Assembly (NCBI GenBank): GCA_002245135.1
Contig: NGBS01000584.1
Location: 62,001 to 126,000, forward strand
Length of the DNA stretch: 64,000 bases
Direction of reading: 5' to 3'
From: Proteromonas lacertae
Taxonomy: Eukaryota; Sar; Bigyra; Opalinata; Proteromonadidae
Shown: positions 37,081 to 50,509 of the stretch, piece by piece
Position numbering within the stretch: position 1 is the stretch's first letter
How the letters are laid out: each line of letters starts with the position of its first letter
Program-made: the position numbers and the translations under genes
The notes under the pieces: generated by a model
Database searches by the model: none
What the model saw: only the letters and a program-made list of their open reading frames with translations
Told to the model about the DNA's origin: nothing

Positions 37081-38582
37081 ATGTCTGGATTAGAGTTTCC
37101 TTATACATATATATACAAAAATACAGCGATTAAATGTAATAATAGTCTTGTATCAGCAAGTTTAATAACAGAATATGCAATTGGATCTTTAACGTTTATA
37201 TAATCAATATTCATATCATTAGATTTGGTGTATTCTTACACATATTCGCAATGATATACGATAAAGAGAAAGAATGGACATACGAAAATACATCCTATTT
37301 ATTACTTCCATTAATATTTGCTTCATTTTTCAGATTTGTAATGGCATTTATTCGTCTGTTAGTACTAGCACGTGGATTAGAATACTTTATTTACATAACA
37401 GTACCATTTACAGAATGTGTATGTGAATTATTATCAATTGCAACTTATGCATTATTAATATTTCAACTTCCAGTATCATCAAAAGAAGGAGTATTTGCTT
37501 GTTTTATTCCATTCTTTGTTGGTTATTTCATACTAATAATAGTGTTTACTATAGTAAATGCAGTTCGTTATACATCAATATCCAATAGAATAAGACCATT
37601 ACAAACGTGGTATGAATGTTATACATTTTGGCATTTTAATATTGTCTATTATTTATCAATTATCATATTTGTAATTTCACTTGTTGTTGTTGCTATTAAT
37701 GAATATCAACCTGATTTCAATTGGTTTTTAATAGTTTGCTTTATTGGATGTTTTCCATTTATTGGATTTTTGATTTGTGTTTCATATTTTCCTATTTTAG
37801 TTGGTGTTTTATGTTGTTCTTCATTTCCAATTGGTCAATATCCAAATTACAATCGAACAATGTTCTTTTATGAAAAATCAGCCATGTTGTTAATCTATTT
37901 GTTAATGTTTCTTGGATTAGGTGGTATAACTATAGCATTTTGGTTGTTTTTATTCCGTTTCATGGAATATGATATAAGTTTTGTATATGCACTGTTACCT
38001 ACAGAAATATGTTGTTTTACAATGTTTTTCATATTTGTATCATTAATTCACAATTATAATCAAATGGGTGTTGAATTTAGAAGAGCTAATGGAATAACAT
38101 ATGAAAGATATAGAGTATATATATAATATATAATATTTATTTCATCTTATTATTATTATTAGACTGATAGTGAAGGTGATTTATTGAGATTAGATTCAGA
38201 TTTGCCAAAGAAATTATTGAAAATTAATAATTCAATGTATAGAGTGATATTATCAAATCAAGATATTCATGAACCATTAACTGCTACTGAAATGAAGACT
38301 ATATCTATGTCCACAGAACCAACAAAGTGTAGTATTTGTTTTGAAAGACTGTCTGTATAATTTTTATAGTTTAATGATTTTTAGAATACTGTTATTTTGC
38401 CTTGTGGTCATAGTACTATTTGTACTCAATGTGCATTTACTATATATAAGAATCCAGATACAAGACATTGTCCTTTTTGCCGTGAACCTATTGATAAGAT
38501 TGTGAATATTGAGAATGAAAGGTTAAGTCAGTTTGGTCAGCATACAATAGTGGATGTTGATAGTGTTCTTACTCATTTATAA
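37081..38582 (+). CDS. Multipass membrane RING-finger protein (probable E3 ubiquitin ligase)
   Basis: MSGLEFPYTYIYKN opens at 37081; a 29-nt intron joins it to a long hydrophobic exon with about seven transmembrane helices (for example YLLLPLIFASFFRFVMAF, FVGYFILIIVFTIVNAV, YYLSIIIFVISLVVVAI, FFIFVSLIHNYN). After two more short introns the C-terminus carries a RING-HC finger: CSICFERL, LPCGHSTICTQCA and HCPFCREPI, with all eight metal ligands in the C3HC4 order. The catalytic side would therefore face the cytosol. The membrane part resembles no family I can name; the C-terminal RING after a multipass region suggests ER or endosomal quality control. Length about 430 residues. Confidence 0.85.
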
Positions 38583-38670
38583 TTTACATACTATTACTAT
38601 AATTTATGTCACTTAATTTTGGTTATTTCTTTGTTTTTGTCAAAATAGATTTTCAAGCCAAGTTTATATT

Positions 38671-39393
38671 ATGAGTGATTCTAACGAATTATTCGATGTA
38701 CTTGATCATAATGGGAATAAAACAGGATTAATTCGAACAAGAAAAGAAATACACAGTCGAGGGTTATTCCACAGAGTTGTTCATACATGGATTGGATGTA
38801 AAAGTGGTAAATTGTTGATGCAATTGAGAGATAAAGGTATTTTATCTATTCAATAATCTATTAGCAAAGGATACATATCCAAATAAATGGGATATTTCAA
38901 GTGCAGGACATGTTGATGCAGGAGAGACAATAGAAAGAGCAATAAATAGAGAAGCCATGGAAGAAATGGGAATAAATTTAAATGGAGCATCTTGTTTTCA
39001 TATTGGAACTGGTTTAGAGTCTTTTAATTTAGTTGAATTGAAATATTCAGTGAGTGAAATAATGGAAGTGAATTTATTCATATTGAAGGATGAAATTCCT
39101 CCAGAATCCTTTATATTAAGAGAGAATGAAACAGCTGGATTTAAATGGGTACCAGCTGAAGAAGTTCTTCATAAATTTAGTAATAAATGTTCAGAATATG
39201 TAATACTGACTGATTCAACATTGAATGAATATTATATTCCATATTTTAATAAAATGATAAATATTTTAAACAACATAAAGAATAAGGAAGATAGTAAATT
39301 AAATATAAAATTAGTGAAACAAGTATAATAACTTGAATTATAATTATTTAGATGAAATTACAAATTCCAGAATTATCATTTATAATTCCATAA
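38671..39393 (+). CDS. Nudix hydrolase, tandem copy 1
   Basis: The start MSDSNELFDVLDHNGNKTG and LFHRVVHTWI are typical of the Nudix/IDI-like subgroup that opens with an E-DVLD-x-x-G segment. The Nudix box spans GHVDAGETIERAI followed by NREAMEEMGI and keeps every consensus residue (G-x5-E-x7-REUXEEXGU), so it should hydrolyse a nucleoside diphosphate-linked or prenyl-type diphosphate; the substrate cannot be told. One intron (about 38837-38864). The visible frame stops at LVKQV, but a 30-nt GTAT...TAG intron there joins a final exon encoding MKLQIPELSFIIP, matched by the same exon in copy 2, so I set the end at 39393. A leader sequence just upstream (TTCAAGCCAAGTT) is also repeated in copy 2. 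Confidence 0.87.
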
Positions 39394-39502
39394 TTAATCT
39401 TTTTTATTTTATTTATTTATTTATTATTACTAATGAAAGATGATGTAATTATGTTTTATTGTTGTTTTTTTCAAAATAGAATTGTCAAGCCAAGTTTTTA
39501 TT

Positions 39503-40296
39503 ATGAATGATTTAATCGAATTATACGATGTGCTGGATTACAATGGGAATAAGACAGGTTTTATTCGATCCAGAAAAGAAATACACAGTCGTGGATTATT
39601 TCACAGAGTGGTAGATACTTGGATTGCAACTAAAGAAGGAAATTTATTGCTACAATTGAGAGATAAAAGTATGAATAGCATTCTGATGATGTTTATAGCA
39701 AAGGAAACATACCCAGGTCGATGGGATATTTCTAGTTCAGGCCATGTAGACTGTGGTGAGACTGTAGGCGATGCAATATGTAGAGAAGCTATGGTATTTA
39801 TCAAGCATATATTAGTTGTCATAAAATAGGAAGAGATGGGAATTACTTTAGATTCAAGTTGTTTTTATCATATTGGAACAGGATTGGATAGTTTCAATTA
39901 TAGTGACAGAAACTATCATATTTCTGAATTGAAGGAAGTGAATTTATGTGTTTTAACAGAAGAAATTCCTCCAGAAAAATTCATTTTAAGAGAATTTGAA
40001 ACTGCTGGTTTTAAGTGGTTAAAAGCTGAAGAAGTGATGGAAGGATATAAAAATAGTGATTTATCTTATGCTACAATGTGTGAAGAAACTTTGAAATATT
40101 ATATTCCTTTTTTTAAAGATATAATAGAGTATATTGATTATTTCTATTTATAATAGGATATTGAATAAAATAAAGAATGAAGATATTAACAAAATGAAAA
40201 TAAAGAAAGTAAAGCAAGTATTTATCAATTGTGTATTTATTTTGAAAATAGATGAAACTTTCCATACCAGAACTGTCGTTTATATATCAATCATAA
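39503..40296 (+). CDS. Nudix hydrolase, tandem copy 2
   Basis: Paralogue of the gene immediately upstream, with the same order: LYDVLDYNGNKTGFIRSRKE, HSRGLFHRVVDTWI, Nudix box GHVDCGETVGDAICREAM then EEMGI. All consensus catalytic Glu and Arg residues are kept. Exon structure differs: an intron of about 36 nt sits inside the Nudix box between REAM and EEMG, absent from copy 1; the first intron (39670-39699) is 30 nt and free of stops, so its retention would only add ten residues. Two further short introns bring in KIKNEDINKMKIKKVKQ and a last exon MKLSIPELSFIYQS ending TAA at 40294-40296. Duplication of gene plus leader is direct from sequence similarity; functional divergence is not shown. 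Confidence 0.86.
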
Positions 40297-40471
40297 TTAA
40301 TTAGAACATAGTAAATTAAATGTAATATGTATTGATTTTAGATGTCGTTATAAGTTGTAAGTGTTTTTCTTTCAAAATAAAAAAGTTTGAGGCTTGTGTT
40401 GTCGTTGGAATTTTGTACTGCTTTTACTCATTAGATCATTTACTTTTCAATCATTTATTAGCACCACATAA

Positions 40472-41803
40472 ATGTTAGAAAGTGTTCCCAGAGAAAGCTC
40501 TCCTCTAACAGTGAGGGTTGCGTTTGATACTCCAGCTCGTCCAACTCTCTCTCCTTTAAATTACAAAAGATCAGAACAAGCATACATAAATCCTCCTAAT
40601 AGTTCTCCTTTTCATTACAGACCAATGCCATTAAATAGATATACCTCTGACAGTTCTAAGAATATAGCTGATGAATTAAATGATAATATATCACTGCAAG
40701 TACAGAGAAGACATTATGGAAGACCAATTACACCCGATTCTGTAATGCTTAACACAATAAATGCACCAAAAGAACCATCTAGAAATACAAATATACACAC
40801 CACAGTAAGAGGAATAAGAGTTGTACATGGAACAAGACAGACTCTATATTCTTGTAAAAATCCAGTTCCAATTAGCCAGTTGTTGAATTATTCAGAATAT
40901 AAAAAGACACAGGCAGCAACAATAATACAAGCATATGCGAGACGATTTCTAGTAATGAAGAAATACAAGAAAGAAGAACAGATTAGATTAGTATTTACAT
41001 TAATCATATATATATACATTATAAATAGCAAGAATATTATCTATTCAGATCCAGTCTACATCAAAAACTACCAAATGAATTATCAAAAATCAATAAATTC
41101 AAAAGAGAAGATTTGCTAGACACAATTAAAAATGAAATAGATATGGATGTAAAGTATGTAATAGATCCACGAATAGTAGTGGAAGATAAAACATCCAGTC
41201 TGAAAGTACTATTTAATTTTTGTGATATTAATCACGATGGCTATTTAACTCTACATGATTTAAGTGTGTTTATTAAATATATATTAAAATGTGGTTATAG
41301 TAAGAAGGAAATTTCTAATATAATATTTATGTGTGATAGTACTAATAGGAAATTGTTAAACTTTACAATGTTCCAATGGTGGTTTACTAATGATTTTTTA
41401 CATCGAAAAGGAGAATCTACTTTAGAAAAGATGAGAAAGATGCTAGTGTCATTTAAAAGTTCATTTTCTTCTAAATTAGATGTTTATTATGAGTATAAAA
41501 ATATAATAATATATTATCAATAGATCATATTATCAGCATGTATATTTAAAAAAAGAATTTCATCGTTTATTAAAAGAATATAAACAAGAACATCCTCCAC
41601 GATTCAAATGTAAATATTGTTCATTTTGTAACCCAAATCCAATGGAAGTGGCTCATCATACAGTTCAATGTGGATGGGATAGAATGAATCAAATTGAGAA
41701 TAATGTGGAAGGTGACTTTGTAGAAAGTGAATATAGTGATGATGAAGACAGTTGTAATAATGTCAACGAAGAAATCATTTATGATGATATTGATAAAGTG
41801 TAA
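40472..41803 (+). CDS. IQ-motif, EF-hand and Cys/His-rich protein
   Basis: ATG at 40472 (MLESVPRESSPLTV). A Pro/Ser/Arg-rich N-terminus leads to an IQ motif (AATIIQAYARRFLVMKKYK, about 40915) able to bind calmodulin or centrin. After a short intron there is one well-formed EF-hand loop, DINHDGYLTLHD (about 41224), with a degenerate partner around 41330. A last exon, joined by a 30-nt intron, encodes CKYCSFCNPNP and HHTVQCGW, a possible zinc knuckle, then an acidic tail. Length about 420 residues. Such combinations are common in axonemal and basal-body proteins, which would suit the flagellar genes nearby, but I do not recognise a named family. Confidence 0.72.
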
Positions 41804-42064
41804 ATTATTAAGAATGTAAATAATATTATATAATTGCATGTTTTTTAAATCACAATACAACAACATATTCTTTTAGTTATTTTTCCAATCAATAGAAATG
41901 TTTCTGTAGATGATTTAAAATATGATTTATTCTTAGTGGTTTATTCTTTATGGTTTATTCCTAATCTTTCTATTAATAAATATATTTTCAATTTTATGTT
42001 GTGTAAGTATAATTCAATTATATAATATTATCACACAAAATGAAAGGAATAATAAAATAAATAA

Positions 42065-45000
42065 TTATTTTGCAACTACTTCCTGTAATTTTGTTAATGC
42101 TATTCCAAATGCTTGAACAAGAGACAAGGGATATTTATAATCCAATACCCACGATTGTTCTATTCTAAATAATCTCAAAACAGGAGCTGGAATATACAAT
42201 GGCTTTTTACTTACTTCTAAACTCCTCACTAATTTATTCACTTTTTCTCTTGCTGGTTTTGCTTTGCTTAAAAACAAAACTTCTTCATCAGCTTCAACAT
42301 CATTGTTTTCTTTTAAATTATACTTAATTGGAGGTAAAGATAAGCAAAATGATTTACAATCAGTATCATTCTGAGTTCCAGAGACATTTATTTCTTCAAA
42401 GAATGCTGAAAAATGGTCTTTCTCTGATTTTGATGATGTATAAGCGTCTTCAGGTGTTTCATAAGTGGGAATACAGACTTGGTAGTTATAGGCAGGATAA
42501 TGAGACTTCTCTTCTACTTTAATTACTGCTAAATCTTTATAAGTACCATCATCAGTTCCAATAATTTCTGGATCATCATTTATAAGCAAAAAGATTGAAC
42601 CATTTGGATGACAAATTAATGTTGCTAAATATCCTTCACTTTTTCTATTCTTTAAAACATCATCAATATCTAAAGACATTATTATTTTATCTCCATATTG
42701 TTTTGCATAACAGATTGTAATAAACTCTTCAGAAGCATCAGGTAAGAAAAAACCACATTCATAATACTATATAAATATAATTAATATATGTATACTGTTG
42801 ATAAAAGTTTAGTTTGTTTATTAATTTGTACTCTAACATAAGCATTTCCATTAGGTGATTGAAATGGACAAACAAAACAGAAGTTTTTAATTTCACTAAA
42901 CTCCAAACCTGGTAATGAAGACATATCATAATATAAAGAAACTTTTCCATTCAAATTCTTTACAGTATAACATGGTGGTAAATATATTCCAGTTCTCACA
43001 TAAAAACCTCTGAAATATCTTGAAATTGTTGTAACAGCTTGTATCTTTCTTTCTCTTAATCTTTGAGCTTCTTCTTTCCATCCTTTTATTGCTTTTGGTA
43101 ATAATCTAAACTTGAAACAATTGAATGCTTTAATTCTGTTTTCTTTACGTCTTGCTTCATTTTCTTTAGTTATTCTGCAGTATTCTTTAAACACAGGAGT
43201 GATTAATTTCTTATTACTATATTCTATAGCTATTTTCATTTGTTCTCTTCTAAATTCAACTACTCTAACCCATTCTTTGAAATGATTCTTCAGAGTTATT
43301 CCATTATGCTTCTTCAAACCAATATCTACCTTTTCTTGTCTTAAATCTATCAATTCCAAAATATAATCTTTCCATTCAGTAAATACTTTGATTTGACAGA
43401 GTGTATGATAATGTGCAACAGATTTTAATTCATGTTCATAACGAATACTGAGAAGATGTAATACATATTTACTCCATGAATCAAAATATAACTTTAACAG
43501 ATGTGTCTTATAATGTAAAACAGCTTTATGTTCTTTTTCTTTTATTTGATTTACATTTTCAATAGCATTCTTATTCCATGTTTTAATACATGATCTCAAT
43601 AATCTAATCTTATCATGTTTAACAGCAATCATGAAATGTTTCCATTCTTTCATCATTTTTGTAAGAATCTTTGAATTATAGTGTTTAATAGCTTTTTCAT
43701 TATTCACAATATTTGATTGATTCAATTTAGTAATATAATTTTTATATACAATAAAATTCTTTCGCAATAAATGTGATTTATAGAAGTTAATTGCTTTTTC
43801 TACTTTATTTGGATCTACAGCATTCTGTAATTGTGAATATCTCAACCATTTTGCCATTATTCTTCTTTGCATTGTTCTATGATAATGATTTTCTGCTTTA
43901 ACCATATTATTATGTACTTTTTGAATATATTTCTTCCATGTTCTATAAGTTAGTTTCATACCACTCTTAGAATAGAAATCAGATGCAATTTTGTTCTTTT
44001 CTGGATCTTCTTTGTTTTGTTCAATTGTATATTTATTCCACTCTCTAAGTATAATTTTCATTACTTGTTTTTCTCTAAATCCAGCTGCTTTATTCATCTT
44101 TTCAGTGTTCATTTTATTCATTTCATCTATATAGCCCAACCACATATTAATTGTCTTACCTTTCAGCTTTTTGTTATAAAAATCATCTGCTTTTCGATAC
44201 TTTTTAGCAACAACTTCTAATAACACTTTCAAATTATCATACCATAACTCAATTACTCTCTTCTTGATATATTTATTATTCAAATGAACAGCTTTCATGT
44301 GTTTTTTCCAATCCTTCATCATATCAATCAACAACCTCTTATTATAATGATTAATAGCTACATTTTCATCTTCTTTTTCTTTCAACAACACTTTCTGAAC
44401 ATAACTATACCAAGATTTATAACTTTTATAAACCAGTGTATGAATGTAGTGTTTATTTGCTTTTTCATCATCTATAACTTCTTTCTTTTGATCTTTGACA
44501 TTATTATACCACAATTTGAAATATTTCTTATTAATTCTATCATTATAATGAGAAATTGATGAATTCTCTTTGATTTTCATATCTTTAATTTCTTTTACAG
44601 ATTCTTTCCATTGTTTTATTGATTTCTTCATCAATTTTTCATTATAATGTTTGTCTGATTTTGAAGCATTGAGTTTTTCTTCATCAATCAATTTCTTCAC
44701 ATAATTATACCATTTTTCTATTATCTTCTTTTCTATTGTGTTTCTGTAATGACTATTTGATTTAATGAGATTCTGTTTCTTCTTTGATGTAGTGTCAAAA
44801 ATATACTTTGACCAAGCTTTAAATGTCTTTTTCAACAAATGAGATATACAGAATTTTCTGGATTTTTCTTCATTCTTTTGGTTGATATCTTTCTGTTGAA
44901 TATGTTTATTCTTCCAGAGATTGTAACTATCTTTCTTTAAGTTCTTATTATAACAATTATTTGCTTTAGCTAAATCTTTAGGATCAGTAGAATTAATGTA

Positions 45001-48000
45001 TTTTGTAAACTTGTTCCAATTCTTGATAGTTCTTTTCTTAATCTTTTTATTGTTGAATTTCATTGCTTTTTGATTATTCTTATGATATGTGTCGATAAAT
45101 TTCTTCCATTTCATATAGCATTTAGTTAATTCAGTATGTTTAAAATGATTTTCAGCTTTCTCAACTTCTTCAGGTATTTCAGTGTTTTGATCAATTGAAT
45201 ATTTGTTCCATCTTGTTATAATTCTCTTCAGGATTATTGGATTTCGATGATTTACTGCTTTATTATAATTATTTTTACAAACTTCATGATATTTCTTCCA
45301 TAGTTTATAATAATCTTTCAATACATTCTTATTGTAATTCTTATTTGCTTTAACAACATCTTTTGGATCAGTTGAATTGATATATTTTGTGCATTTATTC
45401 CAATATTTGATTGTTTTCTTCTTCAATTGTCGTTTATTAAACTTGTCTGACTTTTCAACATTCTTGTGATATACATCTATATATTTCTTCCACAATTTAT
45501 AATATTTTATTAATCCAACTCGCTTAAAGTGATTTTCAGCTTTATCAACTTCTTCAGGTATTTCAGTGTTTTGATCGATTGTGTATTTATTCCATTCTCT
45601 TAAGATTTTCTTTAATATTATTGGATTTCGATGATTAATTGCTTTGTTGGTATTATTATGATGTAATTCTACATTCTTCTTTAATAAATTCATTCCGATA
45701 TTCAACAGTCGTTTAGCATTGTGTAAATTACTCTTTTCTAGTTCTTCTTCAGTTGTTAGTTGAGATTTATAATATTTATTCCATTCTTTTATTACTCTCT
45801 TCTTCAAATTAATGTTGAATTTCTTATTCGCCTTATTCACATTATTGTGAAGTATTTCTATTAATTTCTTCCAATTATTTATTGAATGTTTCTTTAGATT
45901 CTTATTATAACAATTAGTAGATTTCTCAACATCCTTTTCATCTACTGAATTTATATATTTCGTATATTTACTCCATTTTGTTAAGATTCTCTTCATTAGT
46001 TTCTTTTCACTAAATACAACAGCTTTAATATTTTTATTTTCAAGATATTTCTTCCATAAAATTATGAATTTCTTGGATAATACACTAATATGATGTTTAT
46101 TAGCTATTGCTATATGTTGTCTAGTTATTATTGCTTCTTCTTTTGTGTATTTATTCCAATGTTTAACTATCTTCTTCTTCATTTTTCTATTATAGAATTT
46201 ATCTGATTTTTCAACATTCTTATGATATGTTTCTACACTCTTTTTAAATCCTTTCTTGAAATATTTTGTTAATTGTTTAATTCTGTAATGATTTTCAGCT
46301 TTCTCAACTTCTTCAGGTATTTCAGTGTTTTGATCAATTGTATATTTGTTCCATCTTGTTATAATTCTCTTCAGGATTATTGGATTTCGATGATTTACTG
46401 CTTTATTATAATTATTTTTATAAATTTCATGATATTTCTTCCACAACAAATAAGTCTTTTTTAGCAATGAATTATTATAATGTTTACTAGCAATGATTAC
46501 ATGTTCTACATCTAATTCTCTTTCGTTTTGAGTAAATTTGAACCAATTTCTATATTCTTTTATCAATAATTTCTTAGTATAACTCTTATCAGCAGTTTCA
46601 ACATTCTTGTGATATACATCTATATATTTCTTCCACAATTTATAATATTTTATTAATCCAACTCGCTTAAAATGATTTTCAGCTTTATCAACTTCTTCAG
46701 GTATTTCAGTATTTTGATCGATTGTGTATTTATTCCATTCTCTTAAGATTTTCTTTAATATTATTGGATTTCGATGATTAATTGCTTTGTTGGTATTATT
46801 ATGATGTAATTCTACATTCTTCTTTAATAAATTCATTCCGATATTCAACAGTCGTTTAGCATTGTGTAAATTACTCTTTTCTAGTTCTTCTTCAGTTGTT
46901 AGTTGAGATTTATAATATTTATTCCATTCTTTTATTACTCTCTTCTTCAAATTAATGTTGAATTTCTTATTCGCCTTATTCACATTATTGTGAAGTATTT
47001 CTATTAATTTCTTCCAATTATTTATTGAATGTGTCATAAGGTTGTTGTTATAGCAATTATTTGACTTTTCTATATCCATTTCATCTACTGAATTTATATA
47101 TTTCGTATATTTGCTCCATTTCTTCAATAATTTCTTCATCAGTTTCTTTTCACTAAATACAACAGCTTTTGTATTTTTATTTTCAAGATATTTCTTCCAT
47201 AAAATTATGAATTTCTTGGATAATACACTAATATGATGTTTATTAGCTATTGCTATATGTTGTCTAGTTATTATTGCTTCTTCTTTTGTGTATTTATTCC
47301 AATGTTTAACTATCTTCTTCTTCATTTTTCTATTATAGAATTTATCTGATTTTTCAACATTCTTATGATATATTTCAATATATTTCTTCCACAATTTATA
47401 ATATTTTATTAATCCAACTCGCTTAAAGTGATTTTCAGCTTTCTCTATTTCTTCAGGAATTTCAGTGTTTTGATCGATTGTGTATTTATTCCATTCTTTT
47501 AAGATTTTCTTTAATATTATTGGATTTCGATGATTAATTGCTTTATTGTTATTATTATGATATATTTCAATACATATCTTAAATAATTTCATTGCTTTAT
47601 TCAGAAGTTGTTTTCTATAATGCGTTTTACTCTTTTCTATTTCTTCTTCGGTTATTAGTTGAGATCTGTAATAGTCATACCATCTATTGATTACTTTCTT
47701 CTTCATATTACTAGTATATTTCTTATTCGCTTTATTTGTATTATTGTGAAGCATTACAATGAGTTTCTTCCAATTATTCATTGAATGTTTCTTAAGGTTG
47801 TTGTTATAGCAATTAGTAGATTTCTCAACATCCTTTTCATCAACTGAATTAATATATTTCGTATATTTACTCCATTTCTTCAATAATTTCTTCAATAATC
47901 TAATTCTTCTAAACTCTTGAGAGTTTTTAACTTTCTGTTGGAATTGTAAGTGATACTTTAGATAAATCTGGAAATGTTTTGATAATAATTTCCTATCATA

Positions 48001-50381
48001 ATGATCATAAGCTTTGATATAATCTTGAGTATGTACAAGTTGAGATAAATAGTATTTATACCATTTATGAATATACTTCCTTCTTAATTTCTTTTTATTA
48101 AATCTTATAGCTCTCTTCATATGTCTATGCATCTTCTTAGTGAAATATTTCCATTCTTTATAATATTTATAAGTTATTCTATGATTATAATGATTATATG
48201 CGATTATAGTATTCTCTTTTTCTTCTTTTACCACTCTCTTTACATATTTATACCAATTAGTAATAAACTTTGCAAGTGTCTTAATTATAAATTGTTTTTC
48301 AGCTTTTTCATTATTCATTTTTGTAATTGGAATAATCTTCTTCCATTGAGTAAAGAGTTTAGTTTTCATATGCTTTTGATAGTGTTTATCAGCTTTTTTA
48401 ATAGCAATTGGATGTAAAGCAAATTCATACCAAATCTTACAACTTTTATCTTTAAGAAATTTATCATAATAAATTTGAGCTCTTATATCTTTAGCTTGTA
48501 AATCATCAACATAATTAACCCATTTTCTAAATGATTTATTAGTGAGGGTTTTATTCCTATGTTCTCTAGCTTTTAGTTCATCCTTTTCATGTCTAATATT
48601 ACTTTCTAAAGCATAATGATACCAAGCAATTGATGTTTTCTTTGCTATTTTTTCATTATAATATCTGATTGATTTTGGAATTAATGATTGTAGATGATAA
48701 TAATAATTATACCATCTAATAAAATGTTTCTTTAACATCTTTAATCTATAATAAAGTTTTGCTCTTGATTCAAATGCTGGATTTGAATATGAATCTACAT
48801 CAACAACATGATTCTCACTCATATATTTCTTATATTTCATATACATTCTATCAAAATAATATATTTAATATATACTTTGAATGATTCTGTAATGTGACTA
48901 ATTTATCATAATAAGAAGCTTCAAAACATTCCAATTGTTTATAAAATTGATAATAACTTATACATCTTTCATAATATGGTCTATTATTTATTGTTGAAAT
49001 AAGACTTCTTCTTGGTCTTATTAATTTCTGCTGTAAATTCTCTAAGTTTCGAATATCACCTTCTAATTTCATTTTAGTCTTCTATATTTCGTTAGAAAAA
49101 TTAAAAGTTATACAGCATTTTTGTATTGTATTATTACAGAATCTGTTGATGATATTGAATTGTTTATTTTACTTAATTCATATTTTGCTGTTAATATATC
49201 CATTTCAACTTTTATTGAATTATTTGATGTGTTTTTATTAATGAAATTATTGATGTAATCTTTTCTATCTTTTATTAACCTACTATTATTATTAATAATT
49301 TGCTTTATTTCTATTGGAATTCTTTGATAATCTTTCATCAAATAATCAATCAAATCATCTGAAAATACAATAGTTTCACTATTTACTTTAATTATTGTAT
49401 GAACATAAGCTTGTATTGTCTGCATTGTTTTTATAATCAAATAATCCATTTAATACAGATGCTATTGAATCATCTGATAAAAAATAAGATTCTTTCTATT
49501 TATAATAATAATAATAATTAAAATGATTATACTGTGCAATTATTTACATATATATATTGTCTGATTATTAAATAAAAAGACAGTAAATCATTCTCTTCAT
49601 TAGAAGATAGAAATGATCTGAAATATCTGACTATTGGCTGATTATTACAGTTTTCAATTGAATATATCATATTATATCCTTTCTATAATTATAGTATATA
49701 TTATTGTTATAATATATATACATTTCTGACGAGTGAAATATCTAAACATTCTTTACATAATAAATAATAGACATGATATGGAAATGGATCTAATATTAAA
49801 TCATCTTTCTATTTCATTTTAATAATATATAAATATACTTTCATTGAAAAGCATGTTTCATAATCGTATCTTTTAGAAAATATATACAACACTTGCTTCA
49901 TTAAATCTTTGGTTGGAATAAGTGAGTATGAAGGAGGAGAAAAAAGTGAATCTGGAATAAAAGATAGGAATAAAGACTATTAATTCTTTATTAATAGGAT
50001 ATTACATACATATTTTTTGGAAATATCAGAAGTTAACCCAACAAGCCTTGGAGAAACAGGTGATTCTGGTCTTTCTATTTTTGGAAGTTGTTTAGGCCGT
50101 CTAGGTAATTGACCGAGGTGTGTAGATAATATATTATCCGTATCACTCGCAGTTCTGCTTATATCTCCTTTACGAACCAATTTTAATGGTTTAATACCTT
50201 CACTATCAGATCTTCTTAAAGCAGATGCTGAACGACATTTTTGAGGAGTTTGTATATAAAAATCGCCGAAATTTACTGATTTTGAGAGAGGAGTGACATC
50301 TGGATTAGACCTATTTGTAGAAATAGGTGCTAGTGATGGTGGTGTCCTTCTAAATGACGATATTCCCCTTCTTTCAGTCAT
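42065..50381 (-). CDS. Giant SFI1-repeat protein with N-terminal RGS-like domain
   Basis: Joined from ATG at 50381 (MTERRGISSFRRTPP) through about eight GTAT...TAG introns to TAA at 42065; about 2,650 residues. (1) Ser/Pro/Arg-rich start (50381-49990). (2) All-helical segment resembling an RGS domain (about 49820-49150), with IVRYFRSFLSSNEENDLLSF and YLIIRQYIYK followed by IQAYVHTIIKV. (3) Roughly 50-60 SFI1-type repeats of about 33-38 residues (48800-43010), each with a K..xxW.KY core, as in yeast Sfi1 and other centrin-binding fibres. (4) A C-terminal domain with beta character (43000-42065), unfamiliar to me. Centrin would bind the repeats, forming a filament at basal bodies or contractile fibres. 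Every exon junction restores the frame. The repeats are certain; the RGS call is a reading of a divergent motif. Confidence 0.82.
45458..46230 (-). repeat. Segmental duplication inside the SFI1 array, unit A
   Basis: About 770 bp that recur 1,143 bp further on (46601-47373) with long base-identical stretches, for example around 45520-45890 against 46663-47033. 1,143 is divisible by three, so the frame is kept. A third, shorter copy of part of the unit starts near 47405. Confidence 0.9.
46601..47373 (-). repeat. Segmental duplication inside the SFI1 array, unit B
   Basis: Copy of 45458-46230, offset 1,143 bp. It is nearly identical at the ends but has diverged in the middle (about 47037-47180), which suggests gene conversion or repeated unequal crossing over. 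Confidence 0.9.
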
Positions 50382-50509
50382 TAAGTGGTCATATGACTCA
50401 AAAAATTATAAAAATAAAATTATAAAACGATCTTTCTCAAAATAGATTTGAATTGTTTTTTCAATTTTGTTAAACACATGAAAAACAACAATTTATAATA
50501 AATTATAAC

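Noticed and set aside
39482-39502. A longer start of Nudix copy 2 (TTG-initiated MSSQVFI...)
   Set aside because: TTG is not a likely start here, the sequence is a repeat of the copy 1 leader upstream of its ATG, and ATG 39503 aligns with ATG 38671.
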